From: Ryuthela nishihirai | Lineage: Eukaryota > Arthropoda > Arachnida > Araneae > Heptathelidae | Assembly (NCBI GenBank): GCA_038380435.1 | Contig: JAWZYU010000059.1 | Span: forward strand, 620,001-684,000 | DNA length: 64,000 nucleotides | Direction: 5' to 3' | Part shown: piece after piece, positions 40,976-51,189 of the stretch | Layout of the letters: each line of letters starts with the position of its first letter | Position numbering within the stretch: the first letter of the stretch is position 1 | Notes under the pieces: generated by a model | Seen by the model: only the letters and a program-made list of their open reading frames with translations | Databases searched by the model: none | What the model was told of the DNA's origin: nothing | Position numbers and translations under genes: made by a program

Positions 40976-41989
40976 TATGGACGAAACTTTAGTCATACAG
41001 AAGTTAATCCGATACTGGTTACGTTAAACGGTTCTCCTCACTGGGTTGCAATACATTATGGGTTTGAGTCATCTCAGCATATTTAACTTTTATTTACGGC
41101 AATACTCAAGAAAAACCTTTGCCTTCAAATTTTTAATTATAAAACTTTCATAATATAGAAATTAATGCAACAATTCTTGGGCGTCTCCGAGATTCGGAGT
41201 CGCTAATTTTGCTAAATGAATTCTATCAATTGTATTTCGTTCTATTGTTATCTCGGTAATACAACACAACTATCAAATTATATTAACAATGGCTGAGGTT
41301 ACGCACTGCAATTGATTCATCCAAAAAAATTAAGTGACGATCTTTACAGACATATGATATTGACGAATTTAATAATGAAAACAGAACAAGTAACATATTT
41401 AATTTTTCACACATAAGACCCGCCATCCTCATAGATCCCTCTACCATGGCGTATTAAACTGGCATTATTTCACACAAGTATACATCCTTTAATCCCTTAC
41501 TCTACAAGAACCGTCTGAAATGATATTCTGCAGTACGTATCAGTTTGTACAGATTCAATGGGAACAAAGCTTTACATAAAATCTTCTGATCAATATATAG
41601 ATCCTCTTCCAGTGCTGAGAAATCATGGAAGAAAAGCAGAGAAAAATTTGTTATCCACGACTTTAAAACTGTTGAAGTTCATGGAGTCGCTTTCCTTGAT
41701 GTTAGAGGAATGTAGAGTGCCTCACGTTCCCGCTAGGTGAATGATCGTCGAGAAACAGGTCGTTAGTTTAATCGCGACTAATCTGTGAAGAGTTGCCATT
41801 TTTTGGGGGGTCTGAAGCACGTGTTACAGAGATCATTTCAGACGGGTAAGGAATTAAGGGGATGTATACCATTGGCCATCTTGAAGAGAGCAATCTCTTT
41901 TGATATCCTGCATAAAAAACCCTGCATAAAAAAACAGGACACATTCCATGTCAATGCAATGTTCCCCACACCACCATACTCCTTCTAGA
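40976..41989. other. Spacer with a SINE2 scrap
   Basis: A SINE2 body fragment ('cccgccatcctcatagatcc', 41420-41472) is the only recognised item. The 60- and 67-codon frames have no motifs. Confidence 0.5.
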
Positions 41990-42290
41990 AACGAGGTGGG
42001 ATTTCTAAGTCGGTAGCGTTCGAGGCTCGTAATATGTAGTTCGCAGGATCGAGTCCCAGCTGGGTCAGGGTTGAGAATTATCTCCGCAAAACTTCCGCCC
42101 TGCCCACGGTCAGCAGAAGACACCGATAGTAGTAGCATAAATGAGAGTTCTGGCACAGTAAAAGGGGCTCGAGAAGTCTATCTCTATCCCCTTTTACTGT
42201 GTCAGAACTCTCATTTATGATACTACTACCCATGGGCTTGGATAGGTCGCCGTCCGTCGGATGGGACATTAAGCCTTGGTTTCGTGTGGT
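41990..42290 (+). repeat. SINE1, truncated, carrying a hairpin insertion
   Basis: Head 'gtgggatttctaagtcggta', B box 'ggatcgagtcccagctgggt', central part 'cgtccgtcggatgggacatt', ending at 'gtggtcc' where the LINE fragment begins. The hairpin at 42128-42227 sits between 'caccgat' and 'gggcttgg'. Confidence 0.85.
42128..42227. repeat. 100-bp near-perfect hairpin inserted in SINE1
   Basis: Two 40-bp arms (42128-42167 and 42188-42227) are complementary at 38 of 40 positions around a 20-nt loop. Arms start 'agtagtagcataaatgagag'. It may be a tiny fold-back MITE or a templated snap-back insertion; no clear target duplication is seen. Confidence 0.85.
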
Positions 42291-42640
42291 CCATCTAAAT
42301 CAGAAATTTTCATATCTGTAGACCATTTAAATTCAATATATTTCCCTTGCAGATAATTTCGCATAACATAATCACTAACCAAACTAAAGAGAAAAGGAGA
42401 CAAAATGCACCCTTGTTGAACACCAGAAGCAATGCTAAACCAATTGCTACAAGCCTAACTAACTCTCACACACGACTCAATGTTATAATAAAGAGCTTTC
42501 ATTATGTTAACTAATTCGTCTGGTATGCCTGAGATCTCACGATCTCATGGCATACCAGACGAGTTATCACGATCTTATGGTATACCAGACGAGTTATCAT
42601 GATCTCATGGTATACCAAAAGTTATCATGATCTCATGGGA
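42291..42640 (-). pseudogene. LINE reverse transcriptase fragment, rearranged
   Basis: Minus-strand RT piece: reversed 'VRQGCILSPFLFSLV' lies near 42380-42430 and 'YGIPDELVNIMKALY' near 42490-42530. At 42510-42566 it folds back on itself and then a unit of about 30 bp ('gatctcatggtataccagac') is repeated about 3.5 times to 42640. Confidence 0.75.
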
Positions 42641-43430
42641 AACGAAATTTTAGAAGAGTGTTACTGGGTAATAAAATGGAGGTCTTCCTATAATCGCCGA
42701 TAACTGCATTTAAAAGAGCAAAAGTAATTGAAATGAATTTCCAAAATTAGAATGAAGTTTATTTTGTCTATATTCAGTAACGCATATTTTTACGAGCCAG
42801 GCATTTTATTTTCACAGTATACTTTTTTTCAGTTATTCATTAGTCATAAATAAACCATTATATGCTTTGATTTCTTTTACTCACAAACACATCGTACTTC
42901 AAGCATTTGCAGAATTTCGATGGTTACTAAATGGAAAACAGGGGCAGATGCTGATAAAGTTTTGCTAATGCAGATAAGACCTTGCGGATGCGAGTGTGGA
43001 TAGCACTTTCTATCCTCACAGATCTCTATTTATAACATATATGTATATGTATTTGTTTTGCTCGTAATCGAAATTTGGACTAATGGTAATATACTGATCC
43101 CCTTTTCTGCTCCATAAATATTATGTATTGTTTAACATATTGCCTTAAAAGTTGGAATCTAATTTAACGGGTATTTTAAAAGAGAAATTAGTGAAATGAA
43201 TCTTGGCATTAATAAATAAATGAAAACTGATTAAAATAATTAAAGACATTAAGGATTAGAGACTATGACAAGAAACAACAGTGATAATGAAATTCTACAT
43301 TTAGTATTAAAACATCAAATGAATGCATGAGGATAACCATTTGTACATTTTGCCAAAATGGTTATCCTCATGCATTCATTGTAGTCGATATTCTGCAAAT
43401 GCTTCCAGTCTGAGAGTTTGAAATAAATTC
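42641..43430. other. AT-rich spacer with hairpin
   Basis: No gene. The hairpin at 43318-43380 is listed separately. Confidence 0.45.
43318..43380. repeat. Perfect 25-bp inverted repeat
   Basis: Arms 43318-43342 ('aatgaatgcatgaggataac' plus 'cattt') and 43356-43380 are exactly complementary around 13 nt. Confidence 0.9.
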
Positions 43431-43570
43431 TGTTTTCCTTAAACTTTGGACGTATCATTTCAGATATATCCGTAATATAACATTTTCTTCACTGTGCAGA
43501 AAACCACTGTGGATTGAACGAAAGATTTTACTTTTCCTTTTTATATTTTATAAAATTAGTGGTAGTTAAG
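43431..43570. repeat. Fragment related to blocks A-C
   Basis: 'ccttaaactttggacgtatc' to 'gattgaacgaaag' matches the junction region near 15075-15170 and, inverted, 50225-50310. A short dispersed piece of the same block. Confidence 0.55.
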
Positions 43571-43890
43571 AGTAAACATTTTATTCACCTGTTTAAATTT
43601 TTTTTTCCTTTTTGTTTTCCTATAATTTATTTGATGGTTTCTCAGTTTATGTGTCAGTTAAGCTTTCATTTGAAAGCTTGTGACGTGAGAAGTGTCAGAC
43701 TACAAATTTCACCCATATGGAGTGGCAGCTCGTTAGCGTCTAGACTGGTGGGTGACAGTAAATTTATATGCCACAACACCTTAGCTGAAAACATCGGATG
43801 AAGTAGAAATTCATTTTGGGAATACGAGATTTGAAACTAAATTTAATATAATAATTTAATTTATTTTTTATTTCTTCTAAATTTGATACC
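43571..43890. other. Spacer
   Basis: Nothing recognised except a small palindrome 'aagctttcatttgaaagctt' at about 43659-43678. Confidence 0.4.
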
Positions 43891-43913
43891 TACTAATCAT
43901 TTTTTGTTTGCAG

Positions 43914-44215
43914 GAACATCGAACATGAGGACATTACATAGAGAATATTCTCTTGATGTCCTCACGCAGGAATTCCAGCGCTATAACCTAGATATTCTAG
44001 GTTTGCAAGAGAACAGATGACAGGTAAAGGTGAGATACTTAAAAATAACTTTAAATTTCTGTTTTCAGGGAGGGAAGATAATAAGAATCACCAAGGCGTG
44101 GGTCTGCTTCTCAGCAGACACGCTAGTGATGCTCTTCTGGGATATGAGGGCATTAATGAAAGGTTTCTTACAGCAAAATTTCAGACGAGCATTAAAGCTA
44201 TATCGTAATTGTTAG
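43914..44215 (+). pseudogene. LINE endonuclease N-terminus, uninterrupted copy
   Basis: Reads 'YSLDVLTQEFQRYNLDILGL', then 'KGEILKNNFKFLFSGREDN', 'GVGLLLSRHASDALLGYE' and 'INERFLTAKFQ', the start of an APE-type (exonuclease-endonuclease-phosphatase) endonuclease with E in 'LQEN' near the catalytic position. It shows what the LINE looks like without the 303-bp repeat. Directly upstream is 'ctactaatcattttttgttt' then 'gcag', and similarity to other copies begins there. Confidence 0.75.
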
Positions 44216-44310
44216 TCTTTTATCGATCGTAGAAAGTTATGTATGACTAGATTCACATGTGGCACCAGATGAATCATTGACATTTTCTTTAATGATTATC
44301 ACTCATTTGG

Positions 44311-44612
44311 TCGGGTTGTGTTGTTTTACCTCTGAGCGGCATTTTGTGCACACAATGGGCTAAATGGCCAGGTCACAAGGACCCCGGAGGCTCAGAGAAG
44401 GTTGGGGGAGGGGACCCACTGTAACAGCTATTGGGAGAACGTCTCATCCGACGGACGGCGGCCTTTCCAAGCCCATTGGTGTCCCCTATTGACCGTGAGA
44501 AGGGCGGGGAATTATGAGGAGATAAATCTCAACGCTGACCCATCTGGGACTCGAACCTGGGAACTACAGATTACGAGTCTGACACGCTAGCGAATGAGCC
44601 ACCCCCGCCCCC
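44311..44612 (-). repeat. SINE1 with internal deletion
   Basis: The 3' module (44320-44440) is joined directly to 'cgtctcatccgacggacg', so about 80-100 bp of the centre are missing. The head with B and A boxes is intact to 'gccacccccgcccc'. Confidence 0.88.
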
Positions 44613-44615
44613 AAA

Positions 44616-44690
44616 TGGGGGGGGGGGGGGCGAAGGATCTGCCGAGAACGCGCCAGGCTCGTAATCTGCACTTTTCAGATTGAAGCAAGG
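44616..44690 (+). repeat. G14 tract and SINE1 head fragment
   Basis: Fourteen consecutive G (44617-44630) are followed by a decayed tRNA head ('cgccaggctcgtaatctgca'). It faces the preceding SINE1 head to head. Confidence 0.75.
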
Positions 44691-44702
44691 TCACCTTGAT
44701 AA

Positions 44703-45087
44703 GGTTGGTTTGTTTTACCTCTGAGCGGCACTTTTTTGCACACCATGGGCTAAATGGCCAGGTCACATGGACCCCAAAGGGTCAGAGAAGGTTGGGGGAG
44801 GGGACCTACTGGAACAGCTGTTGGGAGACAGATGGTAGCCTCCCGTCAAGGCCATCCAGCGTGTTCTTTAACGTGCACAGGATATGGCTCTCCCGCACAC
44901 GGGGCCACGGCTTAACGTCCCATCCGACGGACGGCGCCCTTTCCAAGCCCATCAGTGTCCCCTACTGACCGTTGGCAGGGCGGGGAATTTTTGCGGAGAT
45001 AAATCTCAACGCTGACCCAGCAGGGACTCGAACCTGGGAACTACAGATTACGAGTCTGGCGCGCTACTGACAGAGCCACCCCCGCCC
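44703..45087 (-). repeat. SINE1, full length, at inner edge of block C
   Basis: A nearly consensus copy from the tail 'ttggtttgttttacctctga' to the head 'gccacccccgcccc'. It touches the start of block C, so it either inserted at the breakpoint or took part in the rearrangement. Confidence 0.9.
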
Positions 45088-45091
45088 CCTC

Positions 45092-45275
45092 AAAAAAATA
45101 TGAGTAAATATCCGTTCAAGTAGCTGCTTGCCACAGAGGTCTTACAGGAGCCTATCATTTAATATGCCAAAAAGAAGATTTGTGAAAAAGGCGAGATCTC
45201 AGCGGAAAGGTAACACAAATATCCATGCCTTAACCAGGGGATCGGACCCAGGTCCCTTTGATTGGTAGCCAAGGG
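45092..45275 (-). repeat. SINE2 copy (block C)
   Basis: Inverted paralogue of 25095-25279, with 'gttcaagtagctgcttgcca' and the damaged B box 'gatcggacccaggtcc'. Confidence 0.9.
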
Positions 45276-45483
45276 AAAATGCGTTATTCTTGTTCTTGCT
45301 CTTTCATTTGATGCAAAAAAAGCCACATTTCTTCGAAAAGAAATATTCTGAATTTAATGAAAATACTTTTTTTGGCATCCTCACTGATTCTATCGTAAGC
45401 ATTGTTCTCTTTATGTCAAATTACTGATTAAAGTTGAGGTTGCATCGTTTAATTTTTATCAGGTGTTAGCAGCTTATCTACAG

Positions 45484-45704
45484 GTTAAGCCATGGTATAC
45501 TGTGTGTAGAAAACCCATACCCTGTGCACCTTAAAGAACACGCTGAATGGCCTTCACAAGAGGCTACCATTTGTCTGCATAATACTGTCCATTGGGTCAC
45601 TTTCCTAACCTTCTCTGAGTCCTCAAGGTCTTTGTGACCCGTCTATTTAACCCATTGTGTTAAACAAAGTGATGCTCAGAGGTAAAAACAACCAACAAAG
45701 CATT
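45484..45704 (+). repeat. SINE1 fragment (block C)
   Basis: Inverted paralogue of 24678-24897, same truncation. Confidence 0.85.
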
Positions 45705-47110
45705 ATGTTCTTAAATTATGAATATCAATCAAATGCATAAATTTATGCTTATGACTCAACAGATATTTTTATCAGTTAGTTTACAGTTAAAGAATATTAA
45801 CTACTCTCTCAATAGAGGAGTAATGAACAGGGTGTAATCAATATATAGTTTCACCCATTTGTTTACTGTAGACTTTTTACTAGCAAAAATTACCACTGTA
45901 AAAATTATTTCTGTAGCAATTTGATTTCGTCTTTCATGTTATTTATTTTCGCTTATATAGCAAAATTTAATAAGATTCAAATTTCGGTACTTTATTTGTG
46001 TCCTACCCAGGCAAGTATATTTGTATTTCTAGAGGACATTGGAATATAATTTATTTCGCCATTATTATTTTAATGTAAAGGTTTTAATAATCATTTGACG
46101 AGTTTTTAACTGGAGCTTAATATGTTTTCAACTATTACGTGTTACAAGTACGTATCTTAAGGTATAATAATCATGAATTGAGTTGGGAAGTACAAAAATT
46201 TAATCGTTCCTGAGGAATAAGGGATGCTCGATTTCAAAAGGAGCGAAGTTTTTATTTTCCGTCTTTAGCACCCTCTAACAGTGACAACTGAAACGAGTGA
46301 ATAATTGTGTAAATGCAAATAGTAATATTTCTTTAATACCTATAAAACAGAAATGTAATTTTTCATTAATGTGTTTAAAAAGTTGCAGCTACCACCCCCT
46401 GTGAGCAAAGGATAAAACACTTTTGGCAGTGTAAATATTTTCTCCCTCATAGTTCACCACCAAAAATTTAAATTTCTTTCTTAAATAACCGTTTGTAATA
46501 GCTGTTGTAACTGCTAAAAAGGTAGGAATTTTCTATCTTTAAGGATTTTTTCTTTTCTTTCGGAAATTGACAATAGTCCTATTTCTTTAATATCTTTCCA
46601 ATCTAAAACAAATTCATTTAATTTGAAGAACAAAAATTTGAATGTCAACAGCATTACAGACAGACGACAAAGCAAAAATGTTTACCCAAAAAGCAATTAA
46701 AAGTGTAAATATTATAATAATTAAGCGGAGAAAGTGGCAATTAATTTTATTCATCCTTAATAACGTATTTAAGAAGAAGTCATCAGAAACATCAACGAAC
46801 TTAGTCAAAACCACCCAGAAATATGCCAGTGAAACACCTGGTAATTTATATGAGTCATTTGTTATTTACATTGTTACGATCGTAACTACAGATTAATCAG
46901 CTAGCACAGAGAGACTTCCAAATATAAGTATTTTAAGCAGAAATCGATACTAAGGCTTTTTGCCGAACAACAGCACAATTTCCCTCCAAATGATTTAATA
47001 TACAAATTTTATTTTAAAATTTTATATCTAGGCATTTTTAAAATATCATCGCTTAATTTTAGAATAATATAAATTATTCTGTAATATATTTATATAATCT
47101 TAATAAAGAA

Positions 47111-47297
47111 AAATACCCCCTCAAGCAGCTGCTTGCCATAAAGGTCTGTCAGCAGCCAGTTAGTTGATAGGCCATTGTAGAAGATCTGAGAGGATGGCAG
47201 GACATCAGCAGCAAAACGACACAAACACCCATTCCTTACCCGGGACTCGAACCCAGGTCCCTTAGATCAGTAGCTAAACGCACTAACCACTAGCTAC
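47111..47297 (-). repeat. SINE2 copy (block C)
   Basis: Inverted paralogue of 23059-23254, with B box 'cgggactcgaacccaggtcc' and A-box region 'gctaaacgcactaaccacta'. Confidence 0.9.
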
Positions 47298-48106
47298 ATT
47301 GAAAATTGCAACAACTGCAAAGCATGGCGTCCACATAGTTTGAAATTTAGTGGGGAAATGATAATTGTGGCCGTCTGATAAAGGTGTCGCTGCAAGCAAT
47401 GGTATGGAGTCATCCATCTGTTCCATCTAGATACTTTGCGGATGAGCACAAACCTAACAATTGCAGGTTAGAATAGAGTTAAATGAATGCAATGTAGTAA
47501 ACGTTTATATACTTCCGGTTTTTTGCGAATGTTAAAATTTGTAGAATGTGTAACATTATTTATAGCCATTGACAATGTAAATAATTTAGATCACGATTTA
47601 CAGGCTTTCATTTGATACACAACTGTAGATCATTGGCCACAAGTCTAGTGAAATATGATGAAACGATTGTGACAGAAACAGATGAACAGATGGGGATGAC
47701 ATGATTTCGTTTACAGATCATTTGAATGATTTCAATGGACGGCACATCGCATATCTAGAGACGGTTGTAAGTGGTTGACTGAAGGTTTCTAGGAGATCCC
47801 GATAATTTAAAATATGATGCAGAAATGGTAGGGCTCTGAAAAGTTGGCCCTAGTAGTAATCCATAGGGTATATCTCGAGGCAAATCCTACATTTGACTCC
47901 AAACATGTCCTTTAAAACACCTAATTTCTTTTACCGTGAACAGTTTTACATCTAAACAGAAGTGTAACCAGGAATTTGAAACGGGGGAGGTTCTCTTGTA
48001 CCAGGCGACGATTAGTTGCAGAAAGGTGAGCGACGCAGTTCAAATTTGCGAAATGCTGAAAAATAAGAAATTCATCAGAGATATAAATTATTAAATTAAT
48101 TTAAAC

Positions 48107-48656
48107 AAATAAAAAAATTAAATAATTTATCAGATTATAGGTTCTAATATTCATCAGAGACGTGAATGAATCATCGGTAGCCAAATATCTAAGTGTGATA
48201 GCTAATTTCGCTTCAGCTGGTATTGCTTCTCTCAAAAGAGCATTTTTTTTTTCGATCTTGGCCCCACCATTCCCAAAAGCATGTAGAAGTTTGTTCTAGA
48301 CATTCGCGTAAAGTTCTTAAAAAGAACGTTTCCATTTAATTTCAAAATTCCGCGTTTTAAAGTAATCTTTCATCCATATCGATCGGCGGTTTTTTTCACG
48401 TGGTTTTCTCGCTTTTTTTCAGCACTAAAATTGCAGCACTTATACCCGCTAACATAGCAGCATCAGTTACGTACATTTTAATTCACGTCTACAGTGGTGA
48501 AAAATTGAAAACTATTTGACGCACAGGTGTAGACAGTTGAAGGCATGCGTCCAAGGCATTCCATCTAAGGCATGCTCTACGCTACTCGGTGTCGAAAAGC
48601 GGAATTGAAAGTTAAAAGTGAAGTTGAAGATGAAAGCGCATAAGTGTGGGCATGGC
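48107..48656 (-). mobile_element. PIF/Harbinger-like remnant, left part (block C)
   Basis: The left terminus 'gcataagtgtgggcatggc' (48638-48656) and the transposase N-terminus (48150-48330, minus strand) match block A. The right half and terminus are missing, which indicates deletion here. Confidence 0.6.
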
Positions 48657-49344
48657 AATTCATCTTAACAGGATAAATGTCTCCAATATTGTCGGCTGAG
48701 GAAGTTGTCGTTTCTTAAAGTTGAAAGGGCTTGCTCTAGCTCTCCTTGAAAATGTTTTGTAAGTCGATACTTTCACTGGGAAAGCTCCCTGCACTGCATT
48801 CTACCCCGACCCTTTACGTTGTACTAGCGACGCGCTCACCACTAGATGGCACTTTCCTGCTCCCGAAAATTGAATCCAACTCTAAATGATACTCAAAAAG
48901 CTGGTTTCTCTTATTTATACGGCCCACCGCCGTTACGTGGTTTATTACTGGTTGAATGAACCTTATATGTTCGAGGAGTGGTGTACCTAACAAATTGGCA
49001 TCTCAGTGTATACTATATGTTTATGGTTTTGTCTGGATTCTGTACTGGTTACTGGCATTCTCAAAGGGGAGAGAGAACAGCTCCTGTAACGAACTGAAAT
49101 GGATACCTCTCACGTGGTATACATTTGAATCATATTATTGCCAGAAGCAATAGCATTATAGGTTGCTTTATCCTTATCAGATAGATTGCATTTATTGCCT
49201 TTTTTCACCACTCGTTTTATGGCACTTCACACACTTTTTCTCTTTCCTTGCATTTCTTGGTTCATTTTACTGAAACTTACTCCGGATATTCCTAAATGAA
49301 ACTTTAATTCGTACTCACTAGAGTACTGCAAAGTTTTAGTTTAT

Positions 49345-49435
49345 TAATCATCATCACCATCAACAACAGCAACACGATCATCATCAAGAAACCATGGGCT
49401 ACGGACGTTAAACCACACTGTGCAATATAGAGATC
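49345..49435 (-). repeat. RTE-like LINE 3' terminal tail (block C)
   Basis: Inverted 'catcatcaagaaaccatggg' with triplet repeats, paralogue of 15951-16040. Confidence 0.65.
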
Positions 49436-49559
49436 CAAATCACTACTGCATAATTCAGATAAATCATGCTTGGATATATCCCTCTAAATACTTTATTTAC
49501 AAGAATTTAGGTTGCATTTTTAATTAACACCACCGAAATATCAAATTGGAGCAGGATAC

Positions 49560-50124
49560 GAAAGCGTAACTTTCAAAGATGGACGAAGTTATTAAACTCC
49601 ACAGTGAGCCACTCACTAACGATGAACTTCAGGATTTCGAATTCAACGCTGCTTTTGAAGAAAGACAAGAATCTGAACCAGAAATAGTGTTGGCATTTAA
49701 ATATTTAGATGAAGCCCTTTCGCTGCACAAAAAACGCATGGATTTGTAAATGACGCAAGGATGCCGTAAGACGATGTTGTGACCAGTTAATGGAATGCTA
49801 CAAATAAACATTAAGCACAAAACAGAGGCAAGTAATGCAAACCAAATAGTTTCGCTCCTTATTAAGAAATAAACTGTAAAATTAATTAATCGATCACATA
49901 TTTATATACATAATTATGCATATATGTAATCTTTATATAAATATTGGGAATAATAATTATTTTTGTGGAAATAAAACATCCATTACGAAACCAAGAAAAG
50001 GAAAAAAAGATCAATAAGATAGGCCAAAATACAAACAAATAAAAAATCCCCTCGTTTTACACGGAAATTCGTTTAATGATAGTCTTCTCGGAACTCATCT
50101 CCCGCATTAAATGAGAGTTACCTC
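49560..50124 (+). mobile_element. pogo/Tigger-like remnant, 3' end (block C)
   Basis: Ends 'aaatgagagttacctc' at 50124 followed by TA. Otherwise as in block A. Confidence 0.45.
49579..49749 (+). pseudogene. Conserved acidic frame, copy C
   Basis: 'MDEVIKLHSEPLTNDELQDF', 'FNAAFEERQESEPEIVLAFK', 'LDEALSLHKKRMDL' then a TAA where the other copies have a leucine codon. The frame is otherwise fully collinear with copies A and B, and many of the differences are conservative. Confidence 0.4.
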
Positions 50125-50302
50125 TATAACTGTTCCAGTTCTGAATTATCCAATAATTGGTATTTTTAGAGTTAAACTACCACAAAACATATATATTAAT
50201 TAAATGGAATTATTTGCCTTTCGTTCAATCACTAAATAGTTTTAAACTTCTCGAAGAATATATATCACGGATGTATCTTAACGATGATACGTCCAAAGTT
50301 TA

Positions 50303-51189
50303 AGAAAAACAGATTTTCATCAACGATATTTTCCCGCTTTCAGTACCGAATGTTGGATTATCATCACTACAGCTACCTCCTTATGTGATTCTGATGTTAC
50401 CAGGTTCGGATCACAAATTAGCCTGCATTGCAAATTTTCTCCATTGACACTTCTGGTCAGTAAATGTTCGGCACAAACTGGAAGGATAGCTGTGTAGCAA
50501 TCCCCATTGATGACGCAGAACCGTCCGAGTCTGGCACATAATGTCCAACCCCGCCTTCCCTTGGTGCATGCCGTTAATACTTTTCAAAAGAGATATTCTT
50601 TTTACGAAGGGAATAGAAGTGGTGACCCGTCAGACCGGTGTGCCCTACTGATTTGGTCATCTGCAACAACAGTTTTCTTTCTTTCTGCCCTGTTGAGGAA
50701 TGTTCAACTTCGCAGGGTCGTGGTGATGACCATTTATTCCTACGAGACTGGACAGGTTTACAGCTTTGAGCTTGATTATGGATTCTGGACTTGCTGCAGA
50801 TGTGGACATCTGTTGAGTGAGAATTTGCCGTTGTGTTTTCTGTTTGCTTGTGGGTTGCTAGCCCTAAATGAACAGTGGCATGGGATATCTTATATCTGCT
50901 GGTGGATAATCCTGATCATAGGCAATCACAGTTAACGGAATCTTCACTTAGGTAGTTGGGTATGGCTAATCCTAAACCGGAGTAATGTGTCTCAGGCAAG
51001 CCTTATAGCTCTTGAAAAGGTCCACTTCAAATGGCGGTGTTGAAGTTCCTAGTAGCATGGATGACTTCAGCCTGTAGCGTTGGAGGAACAGGTCTTTATC
51101 CCATGCCCGCGATCAGGGGGCTTTTTGATATTGTTGGTCCTACGTTTCTCAATAAACCTAGTTTCCTTTTAAAATCCTACTAATCATTT
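50303..51189 (+). repeat. Block C segment upstream of the LINE, 142-codon frame
   Basis: Paralogue of 14171-15075 and 37421-38318. The frame 50507-50935 includes 'FELDYGFWTCCRCGHL' and 'PLCFLFACGLLAL'. It ends before 'ctactaatcattttctttct' then 'gcaag', the acceptor-like stretch before the LINE endonuclease (AG moved by one base here). Confidence 0.5.

Noticed and set aside
46614..46896. Opposed frames of 66 and 84 codons in block C
   Set aside because: The paralogous stretch in block A (near 23560-23740) does not preserve either frame as a protein.
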